Below, one piece after another: positions 8,460-16,165 of a DNA stretch of 64,000 nt; positions within the stretch are counted from its first letter, which is position 1, and the number at the start of each line of letters is the position of its first letter. A program made the position numbers and the translations under genes. Source of the stretch: Glutamicibacter nicotianae. GTDB taxonomy: Bacteria > Actinomycetota > Actinomycetes > Actinomycetales > Micrococcaceae. The notes under the pieces were generated by a model. It saw nothing but the letters and a program-made list of their open reading frames with translations, was not told the DNA's origin and searched no databases. The DNA lies in the NCBI RefSeq assembly GCF_006539525.1, contig NZ_BJNE01000011.1, positions 1 through 64,000 of the forward strand, in the 5' to 3' direction.

Positions 8460-9164
8460 GTGAGCAGAGAAAGCATCTCCTTGAACGAGACATCCAAATT
8501 AGTGCTCCTTGCCGGCGCTACTTCCGCCTCCGGCATTGCCAGCGCCACCGCGCTGGTTGATGCCGGAGCGCGGGTGCTTGCGGTAGGAAGCAACCAAGAC
8601 CGGCTCGATGAGCGCCTGCCATTCGTCCATGCACGCTATGAATGCGATCTGGGCGACTTCGCCGCGGTCAAGCAACTGGCGCTGCAGGTCCATGAAGAGC
8701 ACGGCAGCATCGATGCGCTGATCCATCTGGTCGGCGGCTGGCGCGGCGGCAAATCCATCACCGGGCAAAGTGACGAGGACTGGGAGTTCCTGCACCACAG
8801 CGTGCTGACCACCCTGCGCAACACTTCCCGCGCGTTCGTCGATGATCTGGTCTCTTCCCCCGCAGGACGCTTGGCCATCGTGAGCGCCGAAGCGGTGCTG
8901 AACCCGACCCCGTCCAATGCCAACTACGGAGCCATCAAGGCCGCCGCGGAGCATTGGGTCAATGCGATCGCCCGCCTGTTCGCCAAGCAGGCCGAAAACG
9001 CCGCCGCAGTGAGTTGGGTCGTCAAGGCATTGAGCGACAAGTCACCTGAGGAAGCCCCTTCCGGGCATACCCCGGTGCAATTCCTCGCCCAGGCCGCCGT
9101 GGACCTGCTGGAGCAGGATGCCGGCGAGTTCAATGGCGCCCGCATCGCCTTGCCCAAGGCCTGA
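8460..9164 (+). CDS. Short-chain dehydrogenase/reductase (SDR)
   Basis: This 234-residue oxidoreductase has the nucleotide-binding motif GATSASG at residues 19-25 and the catalytic set Ser142, Tyr156 and Lys160 (YGAIK). The length fits a classical SDR. The motif LIHLVGGWRGG near 88-97 replaces the usual NNAG, a variation seen in some actinobacterial members. The substrate is not predictable. The start is GTG 8460, since an overlapping ATG at 8458 is followed at once by a stop. It lies 22 bp after the DUF6421 gene and may share its transcript. Confidence 0.85.
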   Translation: MSRESISLNETSKLVLLAGATSASGIASATALVDAGARVLAVGSNQDRLDERLPFVHARYECDLGDFAAVKQLALQVHEEHGSIDALIHLVGGWRGGKSITGQSDEDWEFLHHSVLTTLRNTSRAFVDDLVSSPAGRLAIVSAEAVLNPTPSNANYGAIKAAAEHWVNAIARLFAKQAENAAAVSWVVKALSDKSPEEAPSGHTPVQFLAQAAVDLLEQDAGEFNGARIALPKA

Positions 9165-9245
9165 TGATTGGCCAGGACACGCACCCAGGCGCGACCTGGC
9201 ATCGCACACCACTTCACCCCTTGAACCACTAAGGACCACCTCAGC

Positions 9246-10307
9246 ATGACTTTTACCCACGACGCTTCGGTTCGCGGATTCGCTTCGGATAACTACTCGG
9301 GCGTGCACCCGCGGATCCTGGATGCCATTGCCCGCGCCAATGGCGGCCACCAGATTTCCTACGGCGAAGACCAGTACACCGAGGAACTGGGCAACGTCGC
9401 CCGCAATACTTTTGGCCCCGAAGCCCAGATCTTCCCGGTGTTCAACGGCACCGGTGCCAACGTCATCGCGCTGCAGTCGTTGCTGCCGCGCTGGGGCGCG
9501 GTCATTTGCGCATCGTCGGCGCATATCAATGTGGACGAGAACGGTGCGCCCGAGCGCATCGGCGGCTTCAAGCTGCTGCAGGTGGATACCCCGGACGGCA
9601 AGCTCACCCCGGCGCTGATCGACCAAGAAGCATGGGGCTGGGGCGACGAGCACCGCGCGCAGCCGCTGGCCGTGTCGATCACCCAGGCCACCGAGCTGGG
9701 CACGCTGTACACGCCCGAGGAGATCAAGGCCATCACCGACCATGCGCACAAGCTGGGCATGAAGGTGCATCTGGATGGCTCGCGCCTGTCCAACGCCGCG
9801 GCGTCCCTGGGCGTTCCGCTGCGCGCGCTGACCACGGATGCCGGCGTGGATATCGTCTCGCTCGGAGGCACCAAGAACGGCATCCTGCTCGGCGAGGGCA
9901 TCCTGACCCTGCGCAGCGAGCTGGCCAAGGATCTGAAGTACCTGCGCAAGATGAACATGCAGCTGGGTTCCAAAATGCGTTTCATCTCCGCCCAGCTGAT
10001 CGAGCTCTACGGCACCGATCTGTGGCGCGAATTGGCGAGCCATTCCAATGCCATGGCCGCCAAGCTCTCGCAGGCAGTCGAGGAAATTGATGGCGTCCAG
10101 CTGGTCTACCCCACCCAGGCCAACGGCGTCTTCGCCCAGCTGCCTACCGAAGTCAGCGATCAGCTGCGCGAGCACTTCCGCTTCTACGACTGGGACCGCG
10201 CGGCCGGCCAGGTGCGCTGGATGTGCTCTTTCGACACCACCGAGGAAGATGTTGCCGCGTTCATCGCGAAGCTGCGCGAGCTGATGGGCGCCTACGCCGC
10301 CGCATAG
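9246..10307 (+). CDS. Low-specificity L-threonine aldolase
   Basis: This 353-residue PLP enzyme cleaves threonine to glycine and acetaldehyde. Visible family features are the N-terminal FASDNYSGVHPRI, the PFNGTGAN-type segment VFNGTGANV near residue 66, the cofactor Asp in HLDGSRL near 175-181, and the PLP lysine Lys210 in SLGGTKNG. A beta-eliminating lyase is the main alternative, but the length and the SLGGTKNG motif favour threonine aldolase. It is followed by a perfect 13-bp terminator hairpin. Confidence 0.9.
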   Translation: MTFTHDASVRGFASDNYSGVHPRILDAIARANGGHQISYGEDQYTEELGNVARNTFGPEAQIFPVFNGTGANVIALQSLLPRWGAVICASSAHINVDENGAPERIGGFKLLQVDTPDGKLTPALIDQEAWGWGDEHRAQPLAVSITQATELGTLYTPEEIKAITDHAHKLGMKVHLDGSRLSNAAASLGVPLRALTTDAGVDIVSLGGTKNGILLGEGILTLRSELAKDLKYLRKMNMQLGSKMRFISAQLIELYGTDLWRELASHSNAMAAKLSQAVEEIDGVQLVYPTQANGVFAQLPTEVSDQLREHFRFYDWDRAAGQVRWMCSFDTTEEDVAAFIAKLRELMGAYAAA

Positions 10308-10323
10308 CATGCAGTCCCGGTCG

Positions 10324-10355
10324 GCGTGCCGTACCCATGCGCGGGTACGGCACGC
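10324..10355 (+). terminator. Terminator hairpin after the threonine aldolase
   Basis: A perfect 13-bp inverted repeat (10324-10336 with 10343-10355) closes the aldolase transcript. The -10-like box of the next gene begins 2 bp further on. Confidence 0.7.
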
Positions 10356-10356
10356 T

Positions 10357-10362
10357 TAGACT
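10357..10362 (+). promoter_or_regulatory. -10 box of the DUF3000 gene (leaderless)
   Basis: TAGACT ends 6 nt before the GTG start at 10369, which places the transcription start at or very near the start codon. Confidence 0.5.
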
Positions 10363-10368
10363 CAAATT

Positions 10369-11007
10369 GTGACCAATGATCGCCCTGCTTCCGCCATTCC
10401 GAAGGCCTTTGCCAAGGCCCTTGACGAGTTGTCGCATGCCAAGGTGCGCAAGGAACTGAAATTCACCGAAATCCCGGCCCCCGGCAGGCTGGCTCCTTTC
10501 GCACTGGCGCTCAGCGGCGATGTGATGGATGTGGTTGCCCCCGGACACGGACCCCAGGGCCAGGAAATCGGCCGCACCCCGTTCCTGCAACCAGCCGAGC
10601 AGCTTGCCACCGGTCGCTTCATTCTCCTTTTCGACCCGGCGGGCCAAGAACTATGGAATGGCCAGTTCCGCATCGTCACCTATATTCGCGCCCGGCTGGA
10701 TCATGAAATGGGCCAGGATTCCATGCTGGCTTCGGTCGCGTGGTCGTGGCTCGAAGAAGCTCTGCGCGAGCGCGACGCCGCCTACCATTCAGCAGGCGGC
10801 ACCGCGACCCGCGTGATTTCCGAGTCCTTCGGCAATCTAGCCGGGGAACAAGACCACATCGATATCGAGCTGCGCGCTTCATGGTCGCCGGACTCGGATC
10901 ATCTCGGCGCGCACCTGAGCGCGTGGGCAGATATGGTCTGCACTTTTGCCGGACTGCCGCCCTTGCCCGAAGGTGTGCAGCAACTGCCCCACCGCCGCCT
11001 GAGCTAG
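10369..11007 (+). CDS. DUF3000 family protein
   Basis: This 212-residue soluble protein has no recognisable catalytic motif. It starts at GTG 10369 and contains the conserved-looking ELKFTEIPAPGRLAPFALAL near residue 28 and WSWLEEAL near 123, which I associate with DUF3000. In mycobacteria and other actinobacteria, as I recall, the DUF3000 gene lies directly upstream of an RNase D gene and close to dxs; the same order DUF3000-RNase D is present here. No function is known. Confidence 0.82.
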   Translation: MTNDRPASAIPKAFAKALDELSHAKVRKELKFTEIPAPGRLAPFALALSGDVMDVVAPGHGPQGQEIGRTPFLQPAEQLATGRFILLFDPAGQELWNGQFRIVTYIRARLDHEMGQDSMLASVAWSWLEEALRERDAAYHSAGGTATRVISESFGNLAGEQDHIDIELRASWSPDSDHLGAHLSAWADMVCTFAGLPPLPEGVQQLPHRRLS

Positions 11008-11038
11008 CGATCATCGCTGCGGTGGCGCCGATTAGTCC

Positions 11039-11044
11039 TAGAAT
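11039..11044 (+). promoter_or_regulatory. -10 box of the RNase D gene
   Basis: TAGAAT lies 9 nt before the ATG at 11054, consistent with a leaderless or very short leader. It shows that the gene can be transcribed separately from the DUF3000 gene. Confidence 0.5.
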
Positions 11045-11053
11045 GGAAGCATC

Positions 11054-12304
11054 ATGCCGAATTCTGACTCTTCCGCTCCCGCATCATCCACTCCCGCCGC
11101 AGAGGCTGCCGCGCCGGTTCTGACACCGCTGGCCGCACCGCGCGACGGGATCCCCGAAGTCATCGACACCGCACCAGCGTTGCGCCGTGCAGTACGTGCC
11201 TTGGAAGCGGGCACCGGCGACTTGGCCGTGGATACCGAAAGAGCCAGCGGGTTCCGCTATGGCCAGCGCGCCTTCCTGCTGCAGATCCGCCGAGACGGCT
11301 CAGGAACATGGCTGATCGATCCGGAGACCTTGGATGACTTGGCGCCGCTGCGCGAGTTCGTCAACCAGCAGCCCTGGATCCTGCATGCCGCCACCCAGGA
11401 TTTGCCCTGCCTGCATGAATTGGGCATGTCACCGACCTCGCTGTTCGACACCGAGATGGCTGGCCGCCTCGCAGGATTCCCCAGAGTTTCCCTGGGCACG
11501 ATGGTCGGCGAATTGCTCGGGCTGCAGTTGGCCAAGGAGCATTCGGCCGTCGACTGGTCCACCCGCCCGCTACCCGAATCGTGGCTTAATTACGCCGCGC
11601 TGGATGTGGAAGTCCTCGAAGAGCTGCGCCAGGCCATCGCCCAGGTGCTCGAAGAGCAGGGCAAGCTGGAGTTCGCCCGACAGGAATTCGAGCATGAGCG
11701 CACGTTGCCCGACCCTGTCCCGGCAGAAACGCCGTGGCGGAAATTATCCGGCATCCATAAGCTCAAGAGCCGCCGCAACCTCGCGGTAGCCCGCGAACTG
11801 TGGATCTCGCGCGAATCCCTGGCCCAGAGCCGCGACGTGGCCCCAGGCCGGCTGATCCCGGATCGCGCCATCATGGCAGCTGTGGAGCAGCGCGCCACCA
11901 GCGTTCCGGCGCTCTTGCAGATTCCGGGGTTCCACACACGCAATGCCAAGCGCGATGCCGCGCGCTGGGTCGATGCCATCCAGCGCGGCAACAGCACCCG
12001 CGACCTGCCCGATCTGCGGGCACCCAAAAACGGTCTGCCGCACCCCCGCTCCTGGGCCGAGAAGAACCCTGATGCCGCGAACCGCTTGGAAGCTGCCAAG
12101 CAAGTGGTCAATGACGTGAGCGAGCAGTGGAACATTCCCGGCGAGAATCTGCTGACTCCCAAGTACCTGCGCGAGGTGTGCTGGAATGCACCGGCGCGGA
12201 TCAGCGAAGCCAGTGTGGCGGACATGCTGGAAAACCTCGGTGCCCGCCAATGGCAGCGTGAACTGCTTTCGGACAAGCTGGCCGCGGCATTGAAGCAGGC
12301 CTGA
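11054..12304 (+). CDS. rnd: Ribonuclease D (DEDD exonuclease with HRDC domain)
   Basis: This 416-residue protein joins a DEDDy 3'-5' exonuclease domain (about 35-210) to a C-terminal HRDC domain (about 235-320) and a further helical tail. The acidic catalytic residues are seen in LAVDTERASG (DxE), in AATQDLPCL (D), and in YAALDVEVL (YxxxD). RNase D trims the 3' ends of tRNA and other stable RNAs. Residues 1-30 are Ser/Ala/Pro rich and probably disordered. The start is ATG 11054 directly after a -10 box. Confidence 0.92.
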   Translation: MPNSDSSAPASSTPAAEAAAPVLTPLAAPRDGIPEVIDTAPALRRAVRALEAGTGDLAVDTERASGFRYGQRAFLLQIRRDGSGTWLIDPETLDDLAPLREFVNQQPWILHAATQDLPCLHELGMSPTSLFDTEMAGRLAGFPRVSLGTMVGELLGLQLAKEHSAVDWSTRPLPESWLNYAALDVEVLEELRQAIAQVLEEQGKLEFARQEFEHERTLPDPVPAETPWRKLSGIHKLKSRRNLAVARELWISRESLAQSRDVAPGRLIPDRAIMAAVEQRATSVPALLQIPGFHTRNAKRDAARWVDAIQRGNSTRDLPDLRAPKNGLPHPRSWAEKNPDAANRLEAAKQVVNDVSEQWNIPGENLLTPKYLREVCWNAPARISEASVADMLENLGARQWQRELLSDKLAAALKQA

Positions 12305-12364
12305 GCGGATCCGCAGAGTAATTCGCCGAAGGTTCACCGATTCGCGGGGATCGGCAACTTGCAC

Positions 12365-12393
12365 TTCAAGTTACTCCTGAGTAACGTATGGTT
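12365..12393 (+). promoter_or_regulatory. fadA promoter with palindromic operator
   Basis: TTCAAG (12365-12370) and TATGGT (12388-12393) are 17 bp apart. Between them lies GTTACTC-CT-GAGTAAC (12370-12385), a perfect 7-bp inverted repeat with a 2-bp centre. Its size and place fit a TetR-type repressor site that would block RNA polymerase, as expected for a fatty-acid-responsive regulator. Confidence 0.6.
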
Positions 12394-12463
12394 CAGGTCA
12401 CAGTGATGCTGGCCACTGCCCTGTACTCCACGGGCAGCATGAACCAACCCAAGGAGCCCGACG

Positions 12464-13714
12464 GTGACTGCCAACGCTTCGACCGTGCGCAACAGCGCGC
12501 ACCCATCGCTCGACGACCGCGATGTCGTCTTCATCGACGGGGTACGCACCCCGTTCGGCAAAGCCGGCGACAAGGGAATCTACCACGGTACCCGCGCCGA
12601 TGACCTTGCCGTCAAGGCGGTACGCGGCCTGCTGGAACGCAACCCTGAAGTACCCGCCGAGAAAATCGACGAAATCTCCATCGCCGCAACCACGCAGACC
12701 GGCGACCAGGGCCTGACCTTGGGCCGCACCGTCGGCCTGCTCTCCGGCATTCCCCAGTCCGTGCCCGGCTTCGCCATCGACCGCATGTGTGCCGGGGCCA
12801 TGACAGCGGTGACCGCGACCGCAGGCGGCATCGCCTTCGGCGCCTACGACGTTGTCGTCGCCGGCGGCGTGGAGCACATGGGCAACCACCCCATGGGCGC
12901 CGGAGCCGACCCGAACCCGCGTTTTCTCTCCGAGCGCATCGTCGACCCTCAGGCATTGAACATGGGCAATACCGCAGAGAACCTGCACGACCGCTTCCCG
13001 GCGATCACCAAGGAACGCGCCGACCGGTACGCCGTCGCATCCCAGGCAAAGCTGGCCAAGGCCTACGAGAACCAGCAGATCCAGGCGGACCTGATCCCCG
13101 TGGCCGCCAAGCGCCCGGGCGAAGGCTGGGCCGTGAACACGGTTGACGAGCCTCCGCGGCCGGGAACCACCATGGAATCGCTGGCCGAATTGCGCACCCC
13201 ATTCCGCGCCCATGGACGCGTGACCGCAGGCAACGCGGCCGGCCTGAACGACGGCGCCACCGCCGCCCTGCTGGCCAGTGGCGCCGCAGTGCGCGAACTG
13301 GGCTTGGAACCGAAGATGCGCATGGTCTCCTTCGCCTTCTCCGGCGTGGAACCGGATGTGATGGGCTACGGACCGGTTCCGTCCACCGAAAAAGCCCTGG
13401 CCAAGGCCGGCCTGGGCATCAACGACATCGGCCTGTTCGAAATCAACGAGGCCTTCGCCGTCCAGGTGCTCTCCTTCCTCGACTACTACGGAATCGACCA
13501 AGACGATGAGCGGGTGAACCGCTACGGCGGGGCCATCGCGGTGGGCCACCCGCTGGCCTCCTCCGGCGTGCGCCTGATGTCCCAGCTGGCCCGCCAGTTC
13601 TCCGAGGACCACTCGGTGCGCTACGGCATCACCACGATGTGCATCGGCCTGGGCATGGGCGGCACAGTGATCTGGGAAAATCCAAACCACGCGGACTTCG
13701 GCAGCAAGGCATAA
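12464..13714 (+). CDS. fadA: Acetyl-CoA C-acyltransferase (3-ketoacyl-CoA thiolase)
   Basis: This 416-residue thiolase has the nucleophilic Cys in FAIDRMCAGAMTAV near residue 108, GNAAGLNDGATA near 250, NEAFAVQ near 326, the catalytic His in GHPLASSGVR near 363, and the second Cys in CIGLGMGG near 393. It performs the last step of beta-oxidation. The start is GTG 12464 with an AAGGAG site. It is followed after 10 bp by the multifunctional alpha subunit gene, so the two form a trifunctional beta-oxidation complex. A palindromic operator in its promoter suggests fatty-acid-responsive repression. Confidence 0.95.
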   Translation: MTANASTVRNSAHPSLDDRDVVFIDGVRTPFGKAGDKGIYHGTRADDLAVKAVRGLLERNPEVPAEKIDEISIAATTQTGDQGLTLGRTVGLLSGIPQSVPGFAIDRMCAGAMTAVTATAGGIAFGAYDVVVAGGVEHMGNHPMGAGADPNPRFLSERIVDPQALNMGNTAENLHDRFPAITKERADRYAVASQAKLAKAYENQQIQADLIPVAAKRPGEGWAVNTVDEPPRPGTTMESLAELRTPFRAHGRVTAGNAAGLNDGATAALLASGAAVRELGLEPKMRMVSFAFSGVEPDVMGYGPVPSTEKALAKAGLGINDIGLFEINEAFAVQVLSFLDYYGIDQDDERVNRYGGAIAVGHPLASSGVRLMSQLARQFSEDHSVRYGITTMCIGLGMGGTVIWENPNHADFGSKA

Positions 13715-13724
13715 GGAAGAGACA

Positions 13725-15848
13725 ATGACTGCATTGAGCAAAGATTTCCAGACTGTCGCGCAGCTGATGCACGACGAGACCGTCACCCACTCCTACGTGA
13801 AGGATGTGGCACTGCCCAGCGGCAAGACCATGGCGCTGCTGACCCTGGACAACGGGCTGGACCACAAGAAGCCGACTACGCTCGGGCCCAACGGCCTGCT
13901 GGAATTGCGCGCTGCGCTTGAAGTCCAGGCAGAACGCGCGAAGAACGGCGAGATCCACGCACTGGCGATCACCGGCAAGCCATTCTTCCTGGTCGCCGGT
14001 GCCGACCTGTCGGCCGTCACCCGCCTGAGCGAACCGAGCCAGGCCACGGCCATGGCTTCGCTGGGCCATTACACCTATGAGCTGCTTGCCGATTTGGGCG
14101 TCCCCACCTTCGCCTTCATCAACGGCCTGGCGCTCGGCGGCGGCCTGGAAATCGCACTGGCCTGCAACTACCGCACGGTCAGCACCACCGCCGGCGCGCT
14201 GGGCTTGCCGGAAGGCTTCCTCGGCCTGATCCCGGGTTGGGCCGGCGTCTACCGCCTGCCACGCCTGGTCGGCCCGGAGAACGCGCTGAAGGTCATGATC
14301 GAGAACCCGCTGAACAACAACCGTACGCTCTCCGGTCCGGCCGCCGCGAAGATGGGCGTTGCCGATGCCCTATTCGAATCGGCCGACTTCATCGAGCATT
14401 CAATTGCCTTCGCTGACGGCGTCATCTCCGGAACCACCGAGGTCAAGCGCCCCAACGCCGTTGACCCCAGCGATCCCGAAGTTGCCCGCCGCTGGCTTGA
14501 GGCGGCCGATGCCGCCGAGAAGTTCGTCGACGCAAAGCTTTCCGGTGCGGCCCCCGCGCCGTACAAGGTGCTTGAGGTCTTCCGCCGGGGCCTGGCCATC
14601 TCGCAGCAGGAGTCGGCCGCCCTTGAGGTCGAAGCATTGACCGGGCTGATGCGCACCCCGCAGTTCCAGAACACCGTGTACGCCTTTCTGGACCTGGTCC
14701 AGAAGCGCGGAAAGCGTCCGGCCGGCGCACCGGATCCCAAGCTCGCCCGCCCGGTCACCAAGGTGGGCGTCGTCGGCGCCGGCCTGATGGCCAGCCAGCT
14801 GGCCCTGCTGTTCGTCCGCCGGCTGAACGTGCCGGTGGTGATCACCGATCTGGATCAATCGCGGGTGGACAAGGGACTGGCCTACATCCACGGCGAGATC
14901 GACAAGCTGCACGCCAAGGGCCGGATGAGCCAGGATGCGGTGAACCGCACCAAGGCCCTGGTTACCGGCTCGGTCACCAAGGAGGCATTCGCCGATGCCG
15001 ATTTCGTCATCGAGGCAGTCTTCGAAGAACTGAGCGTGAAGAAGCAGGTTTTCGCAGAGGTAGAGGCAGTGGTCTCCCCCGAGTGCATCCTGGCGACCAA
15101 CACCTCCTCGCTCTCGGTCACCGAGATGGGGCGCGACCTTGAGCACCCAGAACGCCTGGTCGGCTTCCACTTCTTCAACCCGGTCGCAGTGATGCCGCTG
15201 CTGGAAATCGCCGCCACCGAATGGACCAGCGATTCCGCGCTGTCCACCGCGTTCGTGCTGGGCAAGAAGCTGAAGAAGACCGCGGTGAAAACCAAGGATT
15301 CCGCCGCGTTCGTGGTCAACCGCGTCCTGCTTCGCCTGATGAGCGAAGTTCAGGCAGCTTTCGATGAGGGCACCGACGCGAAGACAGCTGACTCGGCACT
15401 GGCCCCAATGGGCCTGCCGATGACCCCGCTGACCCTGTTGGCCATGGTGGGCCTGCCGGTCGCGCAGCACGTCAACGAGTCGCTGAACGCCGCTTTCGGC
15501 GATCGCTTCACCATCTCGGGGAATCTGCAGAAGCTGATCGATGCAAAGATCACGACCCTCTGGGTCAAGGACGAGGCAGGCAACCAGGTGCTCAACCCTG
15601 AAGCTGAAAAGCTGATGTCCTTCGGCGATCAGCCCTCGACCGGAGAACAAATCCTGGCCCGTGTCCAGGACGCGCTGGCCGAAGAAATCGGACTGCTGCT
15701 GGATGAAGGCGTCGTTGCCGAAGCCGCCGACGTTGACCTGTGCATGATCACCGGTGCCGGCTGGCCGATGCACCTGGGCGGCATTACCCCGTATCTTGAC
15801 CAGGTTGGCGCCTCCGAACGCGTCAACGGCAAGAAGTTCAACGGCTAG
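13725..15848 (+). CDS. fadB: Enoyl-CoA hydratase / 3-hydroxyacyl-CoA dehydrogenase (FadB/FadJ type)
   Basis: This 707-residue fusion has an N-terminal crotonase domain (about 20-290; ALGGGLEIALACNYR and LPEGFLGLIPGWAG carry the oxyanion hole and catalytic glutamate region) and a C-terminal NAD-dependent dehydrogenase (about 340-700; GVVGAGLMASQ binds NAD, LATNTSSLSV and HFFNPVAVMPLLEI surround the catalytic His). It hydrates enoyl-CoA and oxidises the product to 3-ketoacyl-CoA, the substrate of the thiolase encoded 10 bp upstream. The length is as expected for FadB/FadJ. Two terminator hairpins follow. Confidence 0.94.
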   Translation: MTALSKDFQTVAQLMHDETVTHSYVKDVALPSGKTMALLTLDNGLDHKKPTTLGPNGLLELRAALEVQAERAKNGEIHALAITGKPFFLVAGADLSAVTRLSEPSQATAMASLGHYTYELLADLGVPTFAFINGLALGGGLEIALACNYRTVSTTAGALGLPEGFLGLIPGWAGVYRLPRLVGPENALKVMIENPLNNNRTLSGPAAAKMGVADALFESADFIEHSIAFADGVISGTTEVKRPNAVDPSDPEVARRWLEAADAAEKFVDAKLSGAAPAPYKVLEVFRRGLAISQQESAALEVEALTGLMRTPQFQNTVYAFLDLVQKRGKRPAGAPDPKLARPVTKVGVVGAGLMASQLALLFVRRLNVPVVITDLDQSRVDKGLAYIHGEIDKLHAKGRMSQDAVNRTKALVTGSVTKEAFADADFVIEAVFEELSVKKQVFAEVEAVVSPECILATNTSSLSVTEMGRDLEHPERLVGFHFFNPVAVMPLLEIAATEWTSDSALSTAFVLGKKLKKTAVKTKDSAAFVVNRVLLRLMSEVQAAFDEGTDAKTADSALAPMGLPMTPLTLLAMVGLPVAQHVNESLNAAFGDRFTISGNLQKLIDAKITTLWVKDEAGNQVLNPEAEKLMSFGDQPSTGEQILARVQDALAEEIGLLLDEGVVAEAADVDLCMITGAGWPMHLGGITPYLDQVGASERVNGKKFNG

Positions 15849-15901
15849 TACCCAACCGGCCGTTTTTGGTTGCATCGCTTTTCCCTGGGCGCTGGAACCA
15901 G

Positions 15902-15951
15902 GCAAGGAGCCGAGACTCTTCCCCATCGGGAAGCTGGTCTCGGCTCCTTGC
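15902..15951. terminator. Terminator 1 after fadB
   Basis: Outer arms 15902-15916 and 15937-15951 pair perfectly over 15 bp, and an inner CTTCCC/GGGAAG stem completes the hairpin. Confidence 0.8.
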
Positions 15952-15963
15952 TGTCTTGAAGAT

Positions 15964-16006
15964 GCGCGAACCCCGTACAGCTGGATCCGCTGTACGGGGC
16001 TCGCGC
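15964..16006. terminator. Terminator 2, between fadB and the symporter operon
   Basis: A second long inverted repeat (15964-15981 with 15989-16006, one or two mismatches, 7-nt loop) lies 28 bp before the stop of the leftward small-protein gene. It probably serves that transcript. Confidence 0.75.
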
Positions 16007-16033
16007 GTTCTGAGGAGCTGCGCCTGCTAGCAG

Positions 16034-16165
16034 CTAGATGATGTCCTCGCCGTTGCGACGGGCTTCCAGCCATTCCTGGATGAAACCCCTGCTGATGAAG
16101 AACAGCACTCCTGCTACGATCGCTGGCCATACCAGCACATACAGGCTCAAGAAAAACGCCGTCAT
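16034..16165 (-). CDS. 43-residue membrane protein, putative symporter small subunit
   Basis: A very short gene. The translation begins MTAFFLSLYVLVWPAIVAG, continues as a single membrane helix (about 4-24), and ends with an amphipathic charged tail (QEWLEARRNGEDII). Its ATG overlaps the symporter stop by 1 nt (TAATG), so translation is coupled. As I recall, small proteins of this kind next to sodium:solute symporters are annotated as putative transporter small subunits; the function is unproven. The tight coupling suggests it binds or stabilises the symporter. Two hairpins lie just downstream. Confidence 0.8.
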   Translation of the reverse strand: MTAFFLSLYVLVWPAIVAGVLFFISRGFIQEWLEARRNGEDII

